Source: CAWBAT01 sp963810905 (lineage in GTDB: Bacteria; Acidobacteriota; Terriglobia; Versatilivoradales; Versatilivoraceae). Taken from it: DNA of 64,000 nucleotides. The translations under genes were made by a program, and so were the position numbers. The stretch spans positions 449,706 through 513,705 of the forward strand of contig CAWEPG010000013.1 in assembly GCA_963810905.1 (NCBI GenBank), read 5' to 3'. Shown here piece after piece: positions 1-8,246 of this stretch; position 1 is the first letter of the stretch, and every line of letters begins with the position of its first letter. The notes beneath the pieces were generated by a model that saw nothing but the letters and a program-made list of their open reading frames with translations, was not told the origin of the DNA and ran no database searches.

Positions 1-1
1 G

Positions 2-470
2 CGAGAAGGGATGCCGGAAGTAAAATTGACCTGGTGGGATGGAGGCTATGCTGCCACCCCGCCCCGACGCGCTCGAAGAAGGCCAGCCCATGGGCGACAA
101 AGATGGAGGAGTGCTATTTCTTGGAGATAAAGGAGTATTGATGTGCGGGTGTTACGGCCGCAACCCTACGTTAATCCCAGAGTCGAAAATGCGAGAGTAC
201 GTACAACCGGCAAGAGTGCTGGAGCGGATTCCGGGAGGCGATAAGGGGCACGAACAGGATTGGATCCGGGCCTGCAAAGGAGGCAAGCCGGCTTGCTCAA
301 ATTTTGACTATTCCGGCCCCTTGTCAGAAACCGTGCTCATGGGAAATCTTGCAGTCCGTTTTCCAGATCGGAGACTGCTTTGGGATGGAGAGAAAATGGA
401 AGTAACCAATGACACAGACGCGAATGCTTATGTTCGCCGTCAATATCGTCAGGGCTGGAACCTCCCATAG
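2..470 (+). CDS. Gfo/Idh/MocA-family oxidoreductase, C-terminal fragment (frameshifted)
   Basis: This is the C-terminal end of a Gfo/Idh/MocA-type NAD(P)-dependent oxidoreductase; the N-terminal Rossmann domain lies left of the window. The visible part holds the family's late beta-sheet region, with WWDGG, DGGVLFLGDKG and a tail ending RRQYRQGWNLP. The reading frame breaks near position 47: the first 15 codons (REGMPEVKLTWWDGG) are in frame 2 and the rest (MLPPRPDALEEGQ) is in frame 3. Removing one T restores a continuous family-like sequence, so I read this as a single-base insertion. The substrate cannot be told; related proteins act on sugars and are often exported in Acidobacteria and Planctomycetes. 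Confidence 0.8.
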
Positions 471-715
471 CTTAGAGGCTCTTTTAATCCACAGCCTTTT
501 CTTCGAGTCATTTCCAGCCAGGGCCTTGCCAGAGCACTCCGGTAAATTAGCAAGCTGGACGGCTCGCAAAAGAATTTCAAGATCACCTGTAAGTTTGCTC
601 AACCTGCAGTAGAATACGTATTGACGAAGACGAAATCTCAATATAATGAAGTCTTAGCCAAAGTGCCTATTCAAACTGGTGAGGCTTCCAACGTACTGTT
701 AGAAAGGAGAAGTTT

Positions 716-1398
716 ATGAAGAAGCTATGGCTCGTAGTCTTGATGGCATCTTTAGGTATCGGGACATTGTTTGCTGAGGAAAAGGAAACAGAAAGGCTAT
801 CGAACTCTGCCAAGGTTTTTGGTGAAATCATGGCAGCTCCTGACAAAGCCATCCCGGGTGACTTGCTGGATAAGGCCGAATGTGTGGCCATCATTCCCAG
901 CATGAAGAAAGCCGGATTCATTGCTGGAGCCCGGTACGGCAAAGGAATGATCAGTTGCCGTAATAGTGCTAAGACCGCTTGGGGACCTCCCGCGATGGTG
1001 ATTTTGGAAGGAGGAAGCTTTGGACTTCAAATTGGCGGGGCCTCAGTAGATGTGGTGTTGTTCATCATGAACCGAAGCGGAATCGATTCACTGCTGAGCA
1101 GTAAAGTCACCTTGGGAGGCGATGCCTCGGTTGCCGGGGGACCGGTGGGACGTGCCAGCACAGCTGAAACCGATGCCGCCATGAAGGCTAAAGTCCTCAG
1201 TTATTCCCGTAGCCAGGGGGTTTTTGCCGGACTGGAGTTGAAAGGATCCACTTTGCGTCAAGACAAAGACGGCGACAAGGCTATTTATGGAAAAGAACTC
1301 GAAGCCAAAGAAATTTTGAGTCGGGAAAGGTGGCTGTTCCAGCGGCGGCTAAGCCCGTCATCAGAGAGCTGACCAAATACTCTCCGAAGGGAAAGTAG
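716..1398 (+). CDS. YSC84/SYLF-domain secreted protein (frameshift near 3' end)
   Basis: Exported protein with a signal peptide (MKKLWLVVLMASLGIGTLFA) followed by a SYLF/YSC84 domain, a lipid-binding fold first known from yeast Ysc84 and common in Acidobacteria. Typical features are IPGDLLDKAECVAIIPS, the glycine-rich FIAGARYGKGMISCR, and LGGDASVAGGPVGR. A good ribosome-binding site (AAAGGAG) lies 6 bases before the ATG. The uninterrupted frame stops at 1372, but a one-base deletion in the G run near 1324 would restore the tail GKVAVPAAAKPVIRELTKY and a stop at 1396-1398, as is normal for the family. I therefore give 1398 as the true end. The cellular role is not established. Confidence 0.85.
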
Positions 1399-2151
1399 CT
1401 ATTGAACTACGGCTGGCTCATACATGCATCGCTGGCATGTCTGCGGAAAGATAGAATTGTCCGAATGAAGTTTGAGTCTTGATATTATCGGTGTAACTCA
1501 TCGTTTTCTCATAGACGTATTAACTGCAGAAAACACAAGTCTGCGACAGCCCCCAGTTCGTGTTCTCAAATTATTCATGTCTTTTACACGAGGAAAGTCT
1601 CGCAGCCACTCCACCGAGGGGACGTATTGACAGGATAGGAGCCTAAAGAACCTTGCTTGGATTAGAGAAGCGCGATGAGGCTGATTTAGCGCGGCCGCTA
1701 GGCGATGGAAGTTGGGAATTTGGCCATTGCCGGAATGACTTTCAAATGAAGGAAAATTTCCTCCCTGCGAAAGAAGCGTTTGTATATTAGGACATCAATG
1801 CGACTGCAATCGCGACGGACGAGTCTATTCTGTATCTCTCACTTCGAATTGGATTTCCTGGGAGCAAGGGCTTCCAATCTGCGTCTTCGCCGGATTTGAC
1901 CCGATCTGAGACGGGCAGCGGGAAGGGACAGAGCCGGGAAAATGCCAGCGCTCCCAGGGATTGCCAGCTATCCCGGTCCGCCGGTGAGAAATGCGGGCTA
2001 GTCGCCTCTTGGGGAACTAGTACTTAGTTGCAGAAGTCCGTGTTGTCGCTGATCGCTGGGGCCGGGATAACCGATCCCGGCTACAAGGGCTAAGCATCGT
2101 TTATCAGGCACGCGGTAGCAAAGACGAGGTGTTAGGAGGGGCCCACAAGAG
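1399..2151. other. Intergenic region with repeats, no gene seen
   Basis: No protein of recognisable family on either strand. The right part carries short acidobacterial-style repeats: a GGTGAGAAAT-containing motif at 1982-2001 and a 24-base repeat followed by a hairpin at 2023-2081, each with relatives elsewhere in the window. Confidence 0.5.
2023..2081 (+). repeat. 24-base repeat followed by 8-bp hairpin (copy 1)
   Basis: Positions 2023-2046 match 3556-3579 at about 20 of 24 bases (core CAGAAGTCCG). Each copy is followed within 3 to 15 bases by a perfect inverted repeat; here GCCGGGAT and ATCCCGGC are separated by 5 bases (2061-2081). The stems differ in sequence between the copies. It may act as a transcript end or be an extragenic palindromic element. 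Confidence 0.6.
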
Positions 2152-3198
2152 TCATTGGGGCGCCTGAGTGGCAGGTTTCTCGCCAGACGGTCCTAGCTCT
2201 TCATTGATGATTCTGGCGAAGTTCTCATATGCTTGGGCTCCAGAAATCAATCTTCCGTTAATGAAAAAGCCTGGCGTGCCGGTTATTCCTAAACTAGAAG
2301 CCTCCTCGATATCTCTATCAATATCGGGCCGGTGTTCGCAGGTGGCAATGCATTGCTGGAAAGCAACAATATCCATGCCTGTTTCCCTGGCAATACTCGT
2401 CAGGGTTTCAGGGCTCGCGTCCGACCCACTGCCATAAATCTTGTCATGAAACTCCCAGAACTTTCCCTGGTCGTTGGCGCAGCGGGCCGCTTCAGCAGCC
2501 TTGCGCGCACTCGGGTGCAGTTGGTCGATGGGGAAATCCCGATAGGCTAGTCTCACGCGGTCGCCATAGTCAGACAGAATTCGTTTCAGAGTGGGTTGAA
2601 CCTGCTTACAGTAAGGGCAGTGGAAATCCGAAAATTCGATGATCGTCACCTGGGCGTTCGCAGAACCACGAATCGGAGCACCCTCTGCGCTGACGTTGAC
2701 TCGATAGACCGGGGGCGGCTTCAGATTGATGACGATGTTTGCCTGAGATTGAAGCGATCTGATAAAGGCCTGGTGTTGGGCAAAGCGCTTCTGATTTTGC
2801 AGTTGAGATTGAATCACCTGACGATAATTATCTCCAGGGTATTTGGCTTTGTTGGCTTGGTAGTAGGTTTCGATCTCTTCATCGGTGACTACACTGACCT
2901 TAGACGTCACCTCTGCGTCCAAGAGCGCAGGGATGCTAAGACCTCGTTTGGCGGCCTCCTTGGCCAGCAACCTCGTCTGGATAAGCGCTTCTAGTTTTTG
3001 TCGCTTGAGAGCATAGACCTGCCCTTCCAACCTATTGATCTCCGCGCCAAGCGGCTTTTCGACCTCCTCGGCGGAAATAGGCTCGTCATTGATCAACGCG
3101 AGAGCGTCCTTTTTCTGAGCGTCCTCGGCTAGTGCATCAACAGCTAAAATGCACACAAAGAAAAAAAGTTGAATGCGACAAAAGAATTTGCTCCTCAT
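2152..3198 (-). CDS. Secreted DsbA-like thiol oxidoreductase with SurA/PpiC-like N-terminal part
   Basis: Exported protein of about 348 residues. A signal peptide (MRSKFFCRIQLFFFVCILAV) is followed by a helical region resembling the N-terminal part of SurA/PpiC chaperones (ALINDEPISAEEVEKPLG, then the KLEALIQTRLLAKEAAKRG helix). The second half is a thioredoxin-fold DsbA domain: IIEFSDFHCPYCKQVQPTL with a CPYC redox motif, and the cis-proline segment GITGTPGFFING. It probably makes or shuffles disulfides outside the cytoplasm; the N-terminal part may hold substrate. Codons upstream of 3198 are open but lack protein character, so I chose the methionine right before the signal peptide. Confidence 0.88.
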   Translation of the reverse strand: MRSKFFCRIQLFFFVCILAVDALAEDAQKKDALALINDEPISAEEVEKPLGAEINRLEGQVYALKRQKLEALIQTRLLAKEAAKRGLSIPALLDAEVTSKVSVVTDEEIETYYQANKAKYPGDNYRQVIQSQLQNQKRFAQHQAFIRSLQSQANIVINLKPPPVYRVNVSAEGAPIRGSANAQVTIIEFSDFHCPYCKQVQPTLKRILSDYGDRVRLAYRDFPIDQLHPSARKAAEAARCANDQGKFWEFHDKIYGSGSDASPETLTSIARETGMDIVAFQQCIATCEHRPDIDRDIEEASSLGITGTPGFFINGRLISGAQAYENFARIINEELGPSGEKPATQAPQ

Positions 3199-3385
3199 AT
3201 TCTTGACCTTATAGGAAGTGTGAATTGACAAGGACGACACACCTCGCATCATTCGCCCGCCGCACATCCTCACGCACTACGAAGCACATGAGCCAGATCC
3301 AACAATGGCTTCAAACCAACCGGCACGAATTGGGGCTGCATGATTTTCAATCGAGCGACATTGTTCCCCGTTTGATATCCAGGCA

Positions 3386-3404
3386 GCAACCTGATTCAGG
3401 TTGC
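3386..3404 (+). terminator. Perfect 9-bp palindrome, possible terminator
   Basis: GCAACCTGA and TCAGGTTGC flank a single central base and are followed by GCTTTGTTTTC. The stem is strong but the T tract is weak, so termination is only a possibility. It lies in the gene-free stretch 3199-3800, where I see nothing else except the repeat at 3556. Confidence 0.3.
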
Positions 3405-3555
3405 GCTTTGTTTTCTGCATGTTTTGCTATTCTCCTTCAGAGCAAGAAATCCGTGTTCCTGATTTCAAATAACATACGAACCCACGTCGCGCTGGGCGTC
3501 TGTAACTGCGCCTGGCACATCTAGTTTTCGGCTATTACTGAGAAGGCGCTTAGGA

Positions 3556-3600
3556 CTAAGTTACAGAAGTCCGCATTGTAACCGGCCTCGTTGAGGCCGG
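3556..3600 (+). repeat. 24-base repeat followed by 8-bp hairpin (copy 2)
   Basis: Second copy of the element at 2023. The repeat (3556-3579) is followed 2 bases later by CCGGCCTC, a 3-base loop and GAGGCCGG (3582-3600). The head is conserved and the hairpin stem sequence differs, although the stem itself is kept, which suggests the structure matters. Confidence 0.6.
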
Positions 3601-3800
3601 CCTTATCAATCCGTAGTCTTTGAGTTTTTGTGGACCTCCGCATTAACACTCTATGGTGCAACGGACCCGGCATCGGAATTCCCTACCTCTTTATGTGAAT
3701 GAAAGTTCACACTTTGCTTAATTCGAAAGCTTGCAAGTTGTTGGTTTGTCATGACTGTCAGTTTGGACAGTCTCTTGCATTACGAGCAAAGAGTAAAACT

Positions 3801-3977
3801 ATGAGAATTCTTCTGACGATACTATTCTTCGTTCTGATAGGTTTTGCGATCATCGGGCTAATTCACGGTAATCTGTTAATTGTGCTGACGGGGTTCTCGG
3901 CAGTTAGGCATGATGCGCAAGTGAGCTTGGTTATTTCCGTTTGTACAGGTTTCGTCGTTTCTTTGCTTTATGACTGA
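3801..3977 (+). CDS. Small hydrophobic two-helix protein (tentative)
   Basis: A 58-residue reading frame beginning MRILLTILFFVLIGFAIIG, with a second hydrophobic stretch near its end (VSLVISVCTGFVVSLL). This fits a small inner-membrane protein with two transmembrane helices. I do not recognise a family. No convincing ribosome-binding site is visible, so the call rests on length and hydrophobic pattern alone. Confidence 0.35.
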   Translation: MRILLTILFFVLIGFAIIGLIHGNLLIVLTGFSAVRHDAQVSLVISVCTGFVVSLLYD

Positions 3978-4129
3978 GTTGAGGCGAGAAAGACAGACGC
4001 TAACGGGAGATCGCACGCCTTCAGGCTTCCGCGAATATTCTCGACAAACACATTAGAATTCTTTCATCCATCGACTTCTCGAGGGTCACTTCCATGACAT
4101 TTCGGGTCTTCTCTTCCCTCATGCGGTGA

Positions 4130-5134
4130 CTACCGTCGAGACACAATCACCGACTGGGCTGAACCCTCGAGTGGATACATCCTGTTGTGGGCAAAACCCG
4201 AATTCTGGAACATCGCCTGGTACTCGGCGAAGGTATAGGCATCGCCTTCCTCAGTCGTGCCCAACATAATCATCGAAAACGCAGCGACATCGGGCGGAGT
4301 CACCCGATCATCGTTTGGCACAAACTCCAGAGTTACAGCCACCCCTTCCGGTTTCAATGCCCCGTGCACCTTGCGCATCAGGGTCTCGATCGTGGACGGA
4401 GAAAAATGATGATGGAAGTTCGTAATCAGCACGACGTCGTAACCGGTACCGAACTCCACTTCAAAAGCACTGCCTTCAATTGAGTGCCAACGATCCGCCA
4501 CCCCGGAGGCGGTGACATGCTCGCGGGCAATCTCCAGCACCGGGGCCCAATCCACGGCATGAATTTCAGCCTTCGGGTTGTGCCGCGCAATCGTGATCCC
4601 GAAGATTCCGTGCCCGGCCGCCAGATCCAGCACCTTCATTGGCGCTCCATGGCTTGCCTTCACGATGCCGGCGATCCCCTCGGCAGCTGGGATCATGAGC
4701 GGCACCATACTGCGGGCAAAATCCTTCCAAACCGGATGTTCGTGGGCCATCGTACCGCCCGTGTTCATTAAGGTTCCACCTTTTCGAACCACTGCAGTGA
4801 GATTGTCAAAGGCTTGCACGATCTGCGGTAAGAGCAGAAACCCCACAATGCCTCCCACGTACATCGGAGAGTTCTTGTCGAGAAAGACCGCCGCATCCGC
4901 ACCGAGCCCGTAACAGTCGCCCTCTTTGGTGAGGAACTGATTAATGACGAGGAAATCGCAGAGGACCCGCATCCCTTTCACTGAGGCGTGGCAGCGGGCA
5001 GCCAGTGCTTCGGCCGTTTTGTAACCCGCACCAATCGCCGTGAACACACCGAGTTCAATGGAGGCTTTGATCGCAGCCGATTGTTGGAAGGAGTTCACTG
5101 CTTGAAAGAAGCGCGCTGGGGTTGGTTGCGGCAT
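4130..5134 (-). CDS. SAM-dependent O-methyltransferase (dimerisation plus methyltransferase domains)
   Basis: 334 residues with the two-part layout of class I small-molecule O-methyltransferases. Residues 1-100 form a winged-helix dimerisation domain (FFQAVNSFQQSAAIKASIEL, then LAARCHASVKGMRVLCDFL). The catalytic half carries the SAM-binding motif VLDLAAGHGIFGITIA near residue 165, the acidic ribose contact HAVDWAPVL, and a conserved NFHHHFSP segment. It should methylate a hydroxyl of a small metabolite or act as a methyltransferase of the hydroxyneurosporene/OMT type. It is divergently placed from the fragment at 5158, and nothing nearby points to a substrate. Confidence 0.85.
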   Translation of the reverse strand: MPQPTPARFFQAVNSFQQSAAIKASIELGVFTAIGAGYKTAEALAARCHASVKGMRVLCDFLVINQFLTKEGDCYGLGADAAVFLDKNSPMYVGGIVGFLLLPQIVQAFDNLTAVVRKGGTLMNTGGTMAHEHPVWKDFARSMVPLMIPAAEGIAGIVKASHGAPMKVLDLAAGHGIFGITIARHNPKAEIHAVDWAPVLEIAREHVTASGVADRWHSIEGSAFEVEFGTGYDVVLITNFHHHFSPSTIETLMRKVHGALKPEGVAVTLEFVPNDDRVTPPDVAAFSMIMLGTTEEGDAYTFAEYQAMFQNSGFAHNRMYPLEGSAQSVIVSRR

Positions 5135-5157
5135 GATTTTAATCTCCAGAAATCAAA

Positions 5158-5376
5158 TTGGCAGAAACGCAACGAGTGCCGATTCTACAAAATCCGACTA
5201 GGAAACGCAATCAGACGGGACCATGCGAGAAGGGCCATCGGCTTGTCAGTGCCGAGCGGGCCGCTAAGTTTGCCAAGGTGTTGGGCTATCCCGTCAGCTT
5301 TTTCGTTACCGCAGCCTTAGAAGATCAGCTGCGAAAGGCAGGGCTGAAAATGCGAGTGACTATAGATGCAGCTTAA
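5158..5376 (+). pseudogene. XRE-type HTH regulator, C-terminal remnant
   Basis: The last 45 codons read SAERAAKFAKVLGYPVSFFV, then ALEDQLRKAGLKMRVTID. This closely resembles the C-terminal part of small HTH_3 (Cro/C1-type) regulators, often antitoxins, with the typical pattern of a second HTH half followed by a short tail. The part upstream (from a TTG at 5158) does not look like the N-terminal HTH half, so the gene appears truncated or rearranged, with its 5' end lost next to the methyltransferase promoter. No toxin partner is visible. The stretch 5377-5675 holds nothing I recognise. Confidence 0.45.
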
Positions 5377-5675
5377 GAGTTGTTCTCCTGTATAGAGCAG
5401 CACTAGGGCAGACTGCTTGGGAAGAAGTAATTTAAGGGAGAAAAGATTAAGTTATAACCTGTGACATAATTGAAGGAGAGAGTGGTCATTTGTGCAGCCC
5501 AGAGGCTCACTCCACAATCTTGTGGTGCGAGCGTCTCTTCCTGCCTCCAAGCGGCCTCGAAGGGCTACCGCGTATGGATTGAACCTTTGAAAAAGCCCCA
5601 AGCCTACAACAGAAGCGTAGGCCAAGGCACCGATCCGGCGTTAACGTCATCGAATTTCGGAAACGAAGCACTTGG

Positions 5676-6164
5676 TTACGGTACCCAGAAAGGATAAGGC
5701 TCGTGATGGGGTCTTACAGGAACCGTCGGCAGCTCCCGAAGTGCCGCTTCGTAGCCTTTGACCAGATGGTAGACCAGGACATCGAAAAAACTGGCCAGCC
5801 AGTGTTCCAACTCTCGTTCCGCATGGATTTCCAATGAGCTCTGGTCAAAACCCTGCTGGAAGACGTATTCGATGGCCTGACTTCTGATCAGAAGCAATGC
5901 ACGAACCGATTCGTGCAAAGGAACTGACTGCTCGAAGCGCCGTCTACCCAGTTCCTCGTAATCCCTCTCCAGCGCTTTTCGCTTAGAAGGATTCAGCCAC
6001 ATCTCCATCCTTTCCAGGATATGATGCCCCCGCTCCAGGAGTTCCGCATCAGAGAGAGAGCCGATGTACTTCAGGTCAGGATCCTCCCGGACACGCTTGA
6101 TGACGAGCCGCATGATGTCATCGGAATGCTTGACAATGGTATCAACCAATTTGCCGGAGAACAT
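5676..6164 (-). CDS. Helical cytoplasmic protein resembling RsbRD N-terminal domain
   Basis: 162 residues, all predicted helix, with no signal peptide. The pattern (LVDTIVKHSDDIMRLVIKRV, then LSDAELLERGHHILERME and a long charged helix with VPLHESVRALLLIR) resembles the RsbT co-antagonist RsbRD N-terminal domain, a sensory four-helix module found in stress regulators and alone before histidine kinases. The function here is not clear, because no partner kinase or STAS domain is present. I start at 6164 because GGGAGG lies 5 bases before that ATG, whereas the ATG at 6188 has no such site. Confidence 0.5.
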   Translation of the reverse strand: MFSGKLVDTIVKHSDDIMRLVIKRVREDPDLKYIGSLSDAELLERGHHILERMEMWLNPSKRKALERDYEELGRRRFEQSVPLHESVRALLLIRSQAIEYVFQQGFDQSSLEIHAERELEHWLASFFDVLVYHLVKGYEAALRELPTVPVRPHHEPYPFWVP

Positions 6165-6431
6165 AGACACCTCCCGCTTGATCCTCATTAATTGTCTCTA
6201 TGCTTATTATTTGACTTCTACTCTTAGCTGTCAACAGGACAACATCGCTTGAGTTCCCTTTTTGACCTCGACAATCTGTAAAAATTGCACCGAAGTATCT
6301 TTGCGAGATTGTGCTTGAAATTTTTGGCGGTAGAATGGAGCTAGACTGGAGCAGACTGCCAGGGAATCAAGTGAAGTTCAGAGTGACGGTTTAAAGGGGA
6401 AAACGAGGAGCGAAAAAGGATTGGCTAGTCC

Positions 6432-6688
6432 GGATTTCTCACCACCAACGCCGCATTTCCTCTCACCCCTTGAAGCATTCTCAATGCTTCAGCCTCTCCC
6501 GCGTTGGTGCAGGGGTGGCGATAATTCAATATTCTATTCCTCTTTCCAAGGGAGAAGGAAAGTGGAAAGAAATTGTCGAACTGTTTGTGGGGAACGCTCG
6601 CCGCAGCATTCCCCCGTTGCCAAGGAGCTCTGAATTCAAATGGTTTCGCTACTCTACTGTGTCTGTTTTCCCCTAGTGGTGAGAAATC
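6432..6688. repeat. MITE-like segment with 14-bp perfect terminal inverted repeats
   Basis: GGATTTCTCACCAC at 6432-6445 is mirrored exactly by GTGGTGAGAAATCC at 6675-6688. Weaker similarity extends outward (GGCTAGTCC against CGCTAACTT). The 229 bases between hold no gene. The end motif also occurs at 1982-2001 (GGTGAGAAATGCGGGCTAG), so it is dispersed. This lies in the gene-free stretch 6165-6869. It could be a non-autonomous element or a pair of extragenic repeats. Confidence 0.45.
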
Positions 6689-6869
6689 CAAGTTAGCGTG
6701 GGAACAGAGCCCCACACGGGCGCTTGCAATTCGATGATTTAGCAATTACGGTTTTCTTTGGGAAACACAACAATCCGGCTGGCGATTACACACCGGAAAG
6801 CACAGAGCAGCCTGCGAGCGGCCTCAAAAAATTCAGGTCGCTCGCAGACATTGAAGGCAAATCGGGGAT

Positions 6870-7652
6870 CTATTTATAGGTGGCGTTCGTGCGAACCAGA
6901 ACATCACGATGCGCCGTAAAGTCTACTAAGGTATCAAATGCCGGACCGCTCAGTGGATTTGTTTTCATGGCACCCTGGATTGCCGCAGCAACTTTGTCCA
7001 GGCCTTCCGCGTTCGCAGCCAGGTAAAAAAGCCAAAACGAGCCGGGTGCTTCCGTGTGGATCGCTTCGGTGTCGATTTCATACTCGTGAATCGTGCCGTC
7101 GGCAAGCAGCTTCTCCATCAATGGCACGAACAGATTTTTGCTGAGCACCTCCAGCGCGTTATCCGGCGCATTCGGCTTTAGTTTAAAAGACGCTCCGTGC
7201 GTGTATAAATCTTTCCAGGTTCCAGAATGCCAGTTGTAATACCGGCTGACGAATATGCAGTCCATGTGTTTCGTGGCACTGGCAAGAACAGGAGAAGTGG
7301 GACTGCCGGACTTGTAGAACTGGTCCAGCACGTTGAGTACCCCAGCCATGGACATTGCCGACCACCAATCGTCGTGAGTCGAACCGTCGATCTGGTGAAC
7401 TAAATTCATATCGAAGCCATATCCCACAAGGGTCCCGTTAGCGATGGCCTTATCCAGGATATTTTTGTTGGCAGCGTTTGACTTTTCAATCTCTGCCCAC
7501 TGCGCACGGGGAATATTCCAAAAGCCGATGTACGAGTACATTGGCGGTTTTTCCTTTACCTCTGACATCTGCGCGCGCGCCGGCGCTGCCCAGAAGGCGG
7601 CCAAAGCAAGCATGCACAGCCCTGCGAGAGCCCTGCCCGATTTCTTGTTCAT
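6870..7652 (-). CDS. Secreted protein of unknown function
   Basis: 260 residues with a clear signal peptide ending APARAQ (Ala-X-Ala cleavage site), so it is exported. The mature part has mixed alpha/beta character with tryptophan- and tyrosine-rich segments (PPMYSYIGFWNIPRAQWAEI, then VSRYYNWHSGTWKDL). I recognise it only as a family of acidobacterial secreted proteins without known function, perhaps dimeric alpha/beta-barrel-like. Two ATG codons are possible: GGAGG lies 9 bases before the ATG at 7652 but runs directly into the ATG at 7661, so 7652 is the better start. Confidence 0.65.
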   Translation of the reverse strand: MNKKSGRALAGLCMLALAAFWAAPARAQMSEVKEKPPMYSYIGFWNIPRAQWAEIEKSNAANKNILDKAIANGTLVGYGFDMNLVHQIDGSTHDDWWSAMSMAGVLNVLDQFYKSGSPTSPVLASATKHMDCIFVSRYYNWHSGTWKDLYTHGASFKLKPNAPDNALEVLSKNLFVPLMEKLLADGTIHEYEIDTEAIHTEAPGSFWLFYLAANAEGLDKVAAAIQGAMKTNPLSGPAFDTLVDFTAHRDVLVRTNATYK

Positions 7653-8246
7653 GATTTTCATCCTCCGTAATTTAGTTTAAGTTGTCCTGCGTCAAAAATG
7701 GTATGTAGCTCTCCGTAGAGCGCATGAAAGCCTGGTTCGAAAATGGCGAACCGATATCGATCCCAACAAGTAGACGCAACTCATCCATGAGATCAGAAAC
7801 AGCTCCTCGCCCAAACAACCAGTAATTCAATTTTCCCAGCCCATGTGCAGCACACTATACACCCGATCCCCTGCTCATGTGTCGTCTTTATTTCTATCCA
7901 GTCCCGACGGCCTGCAATGCGGTTATTCCTACCCTTTCGATTCAGAGGCATTTATCAAACCGCGATCGCTGCCTGATTAACCCGAAATTCTTCCCCCGGT
8001 TGTCGGCAATGAACTCGGGCAGGATACAACTCCAGAATCCATTCACTGTTTAAGTTTGTCAATGCGGCGCAATCGGCTAATTTACACGTTTCCTTGAAGG
8101 TGTGAAAAAATTGATGAGCCTGCTTATTGAGGGTTTGTAATGACGACTTTAGTTGTTTCTTTCCAACCTGAACCTGGAACAACTGAAGTCGTTACTACGA
8201 TCTCTTCACACCTTCCTTGTCACAGGGAAAGTTCACAAAGTGGGAC
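7653..8246. other. Gene-free stretch
   Basis: No recognisable protein or RNA gene on either strand. It probably holds the promoter of the secreted protein at 6870-7652 and the 3' end region of the GH92 gene. Confidence 0.4.

Noticed and set aside
3225..3524. 99-residue plus-strand frame
   Set aside because: Overlaps the start of the DsbA-like gene on the other strand and has no protein character.
7955..8182. 75-residue minus-strand frame
   Set aside because: No family resemblance, no ribosome-binding site and ordinary composition; judged to be chance.
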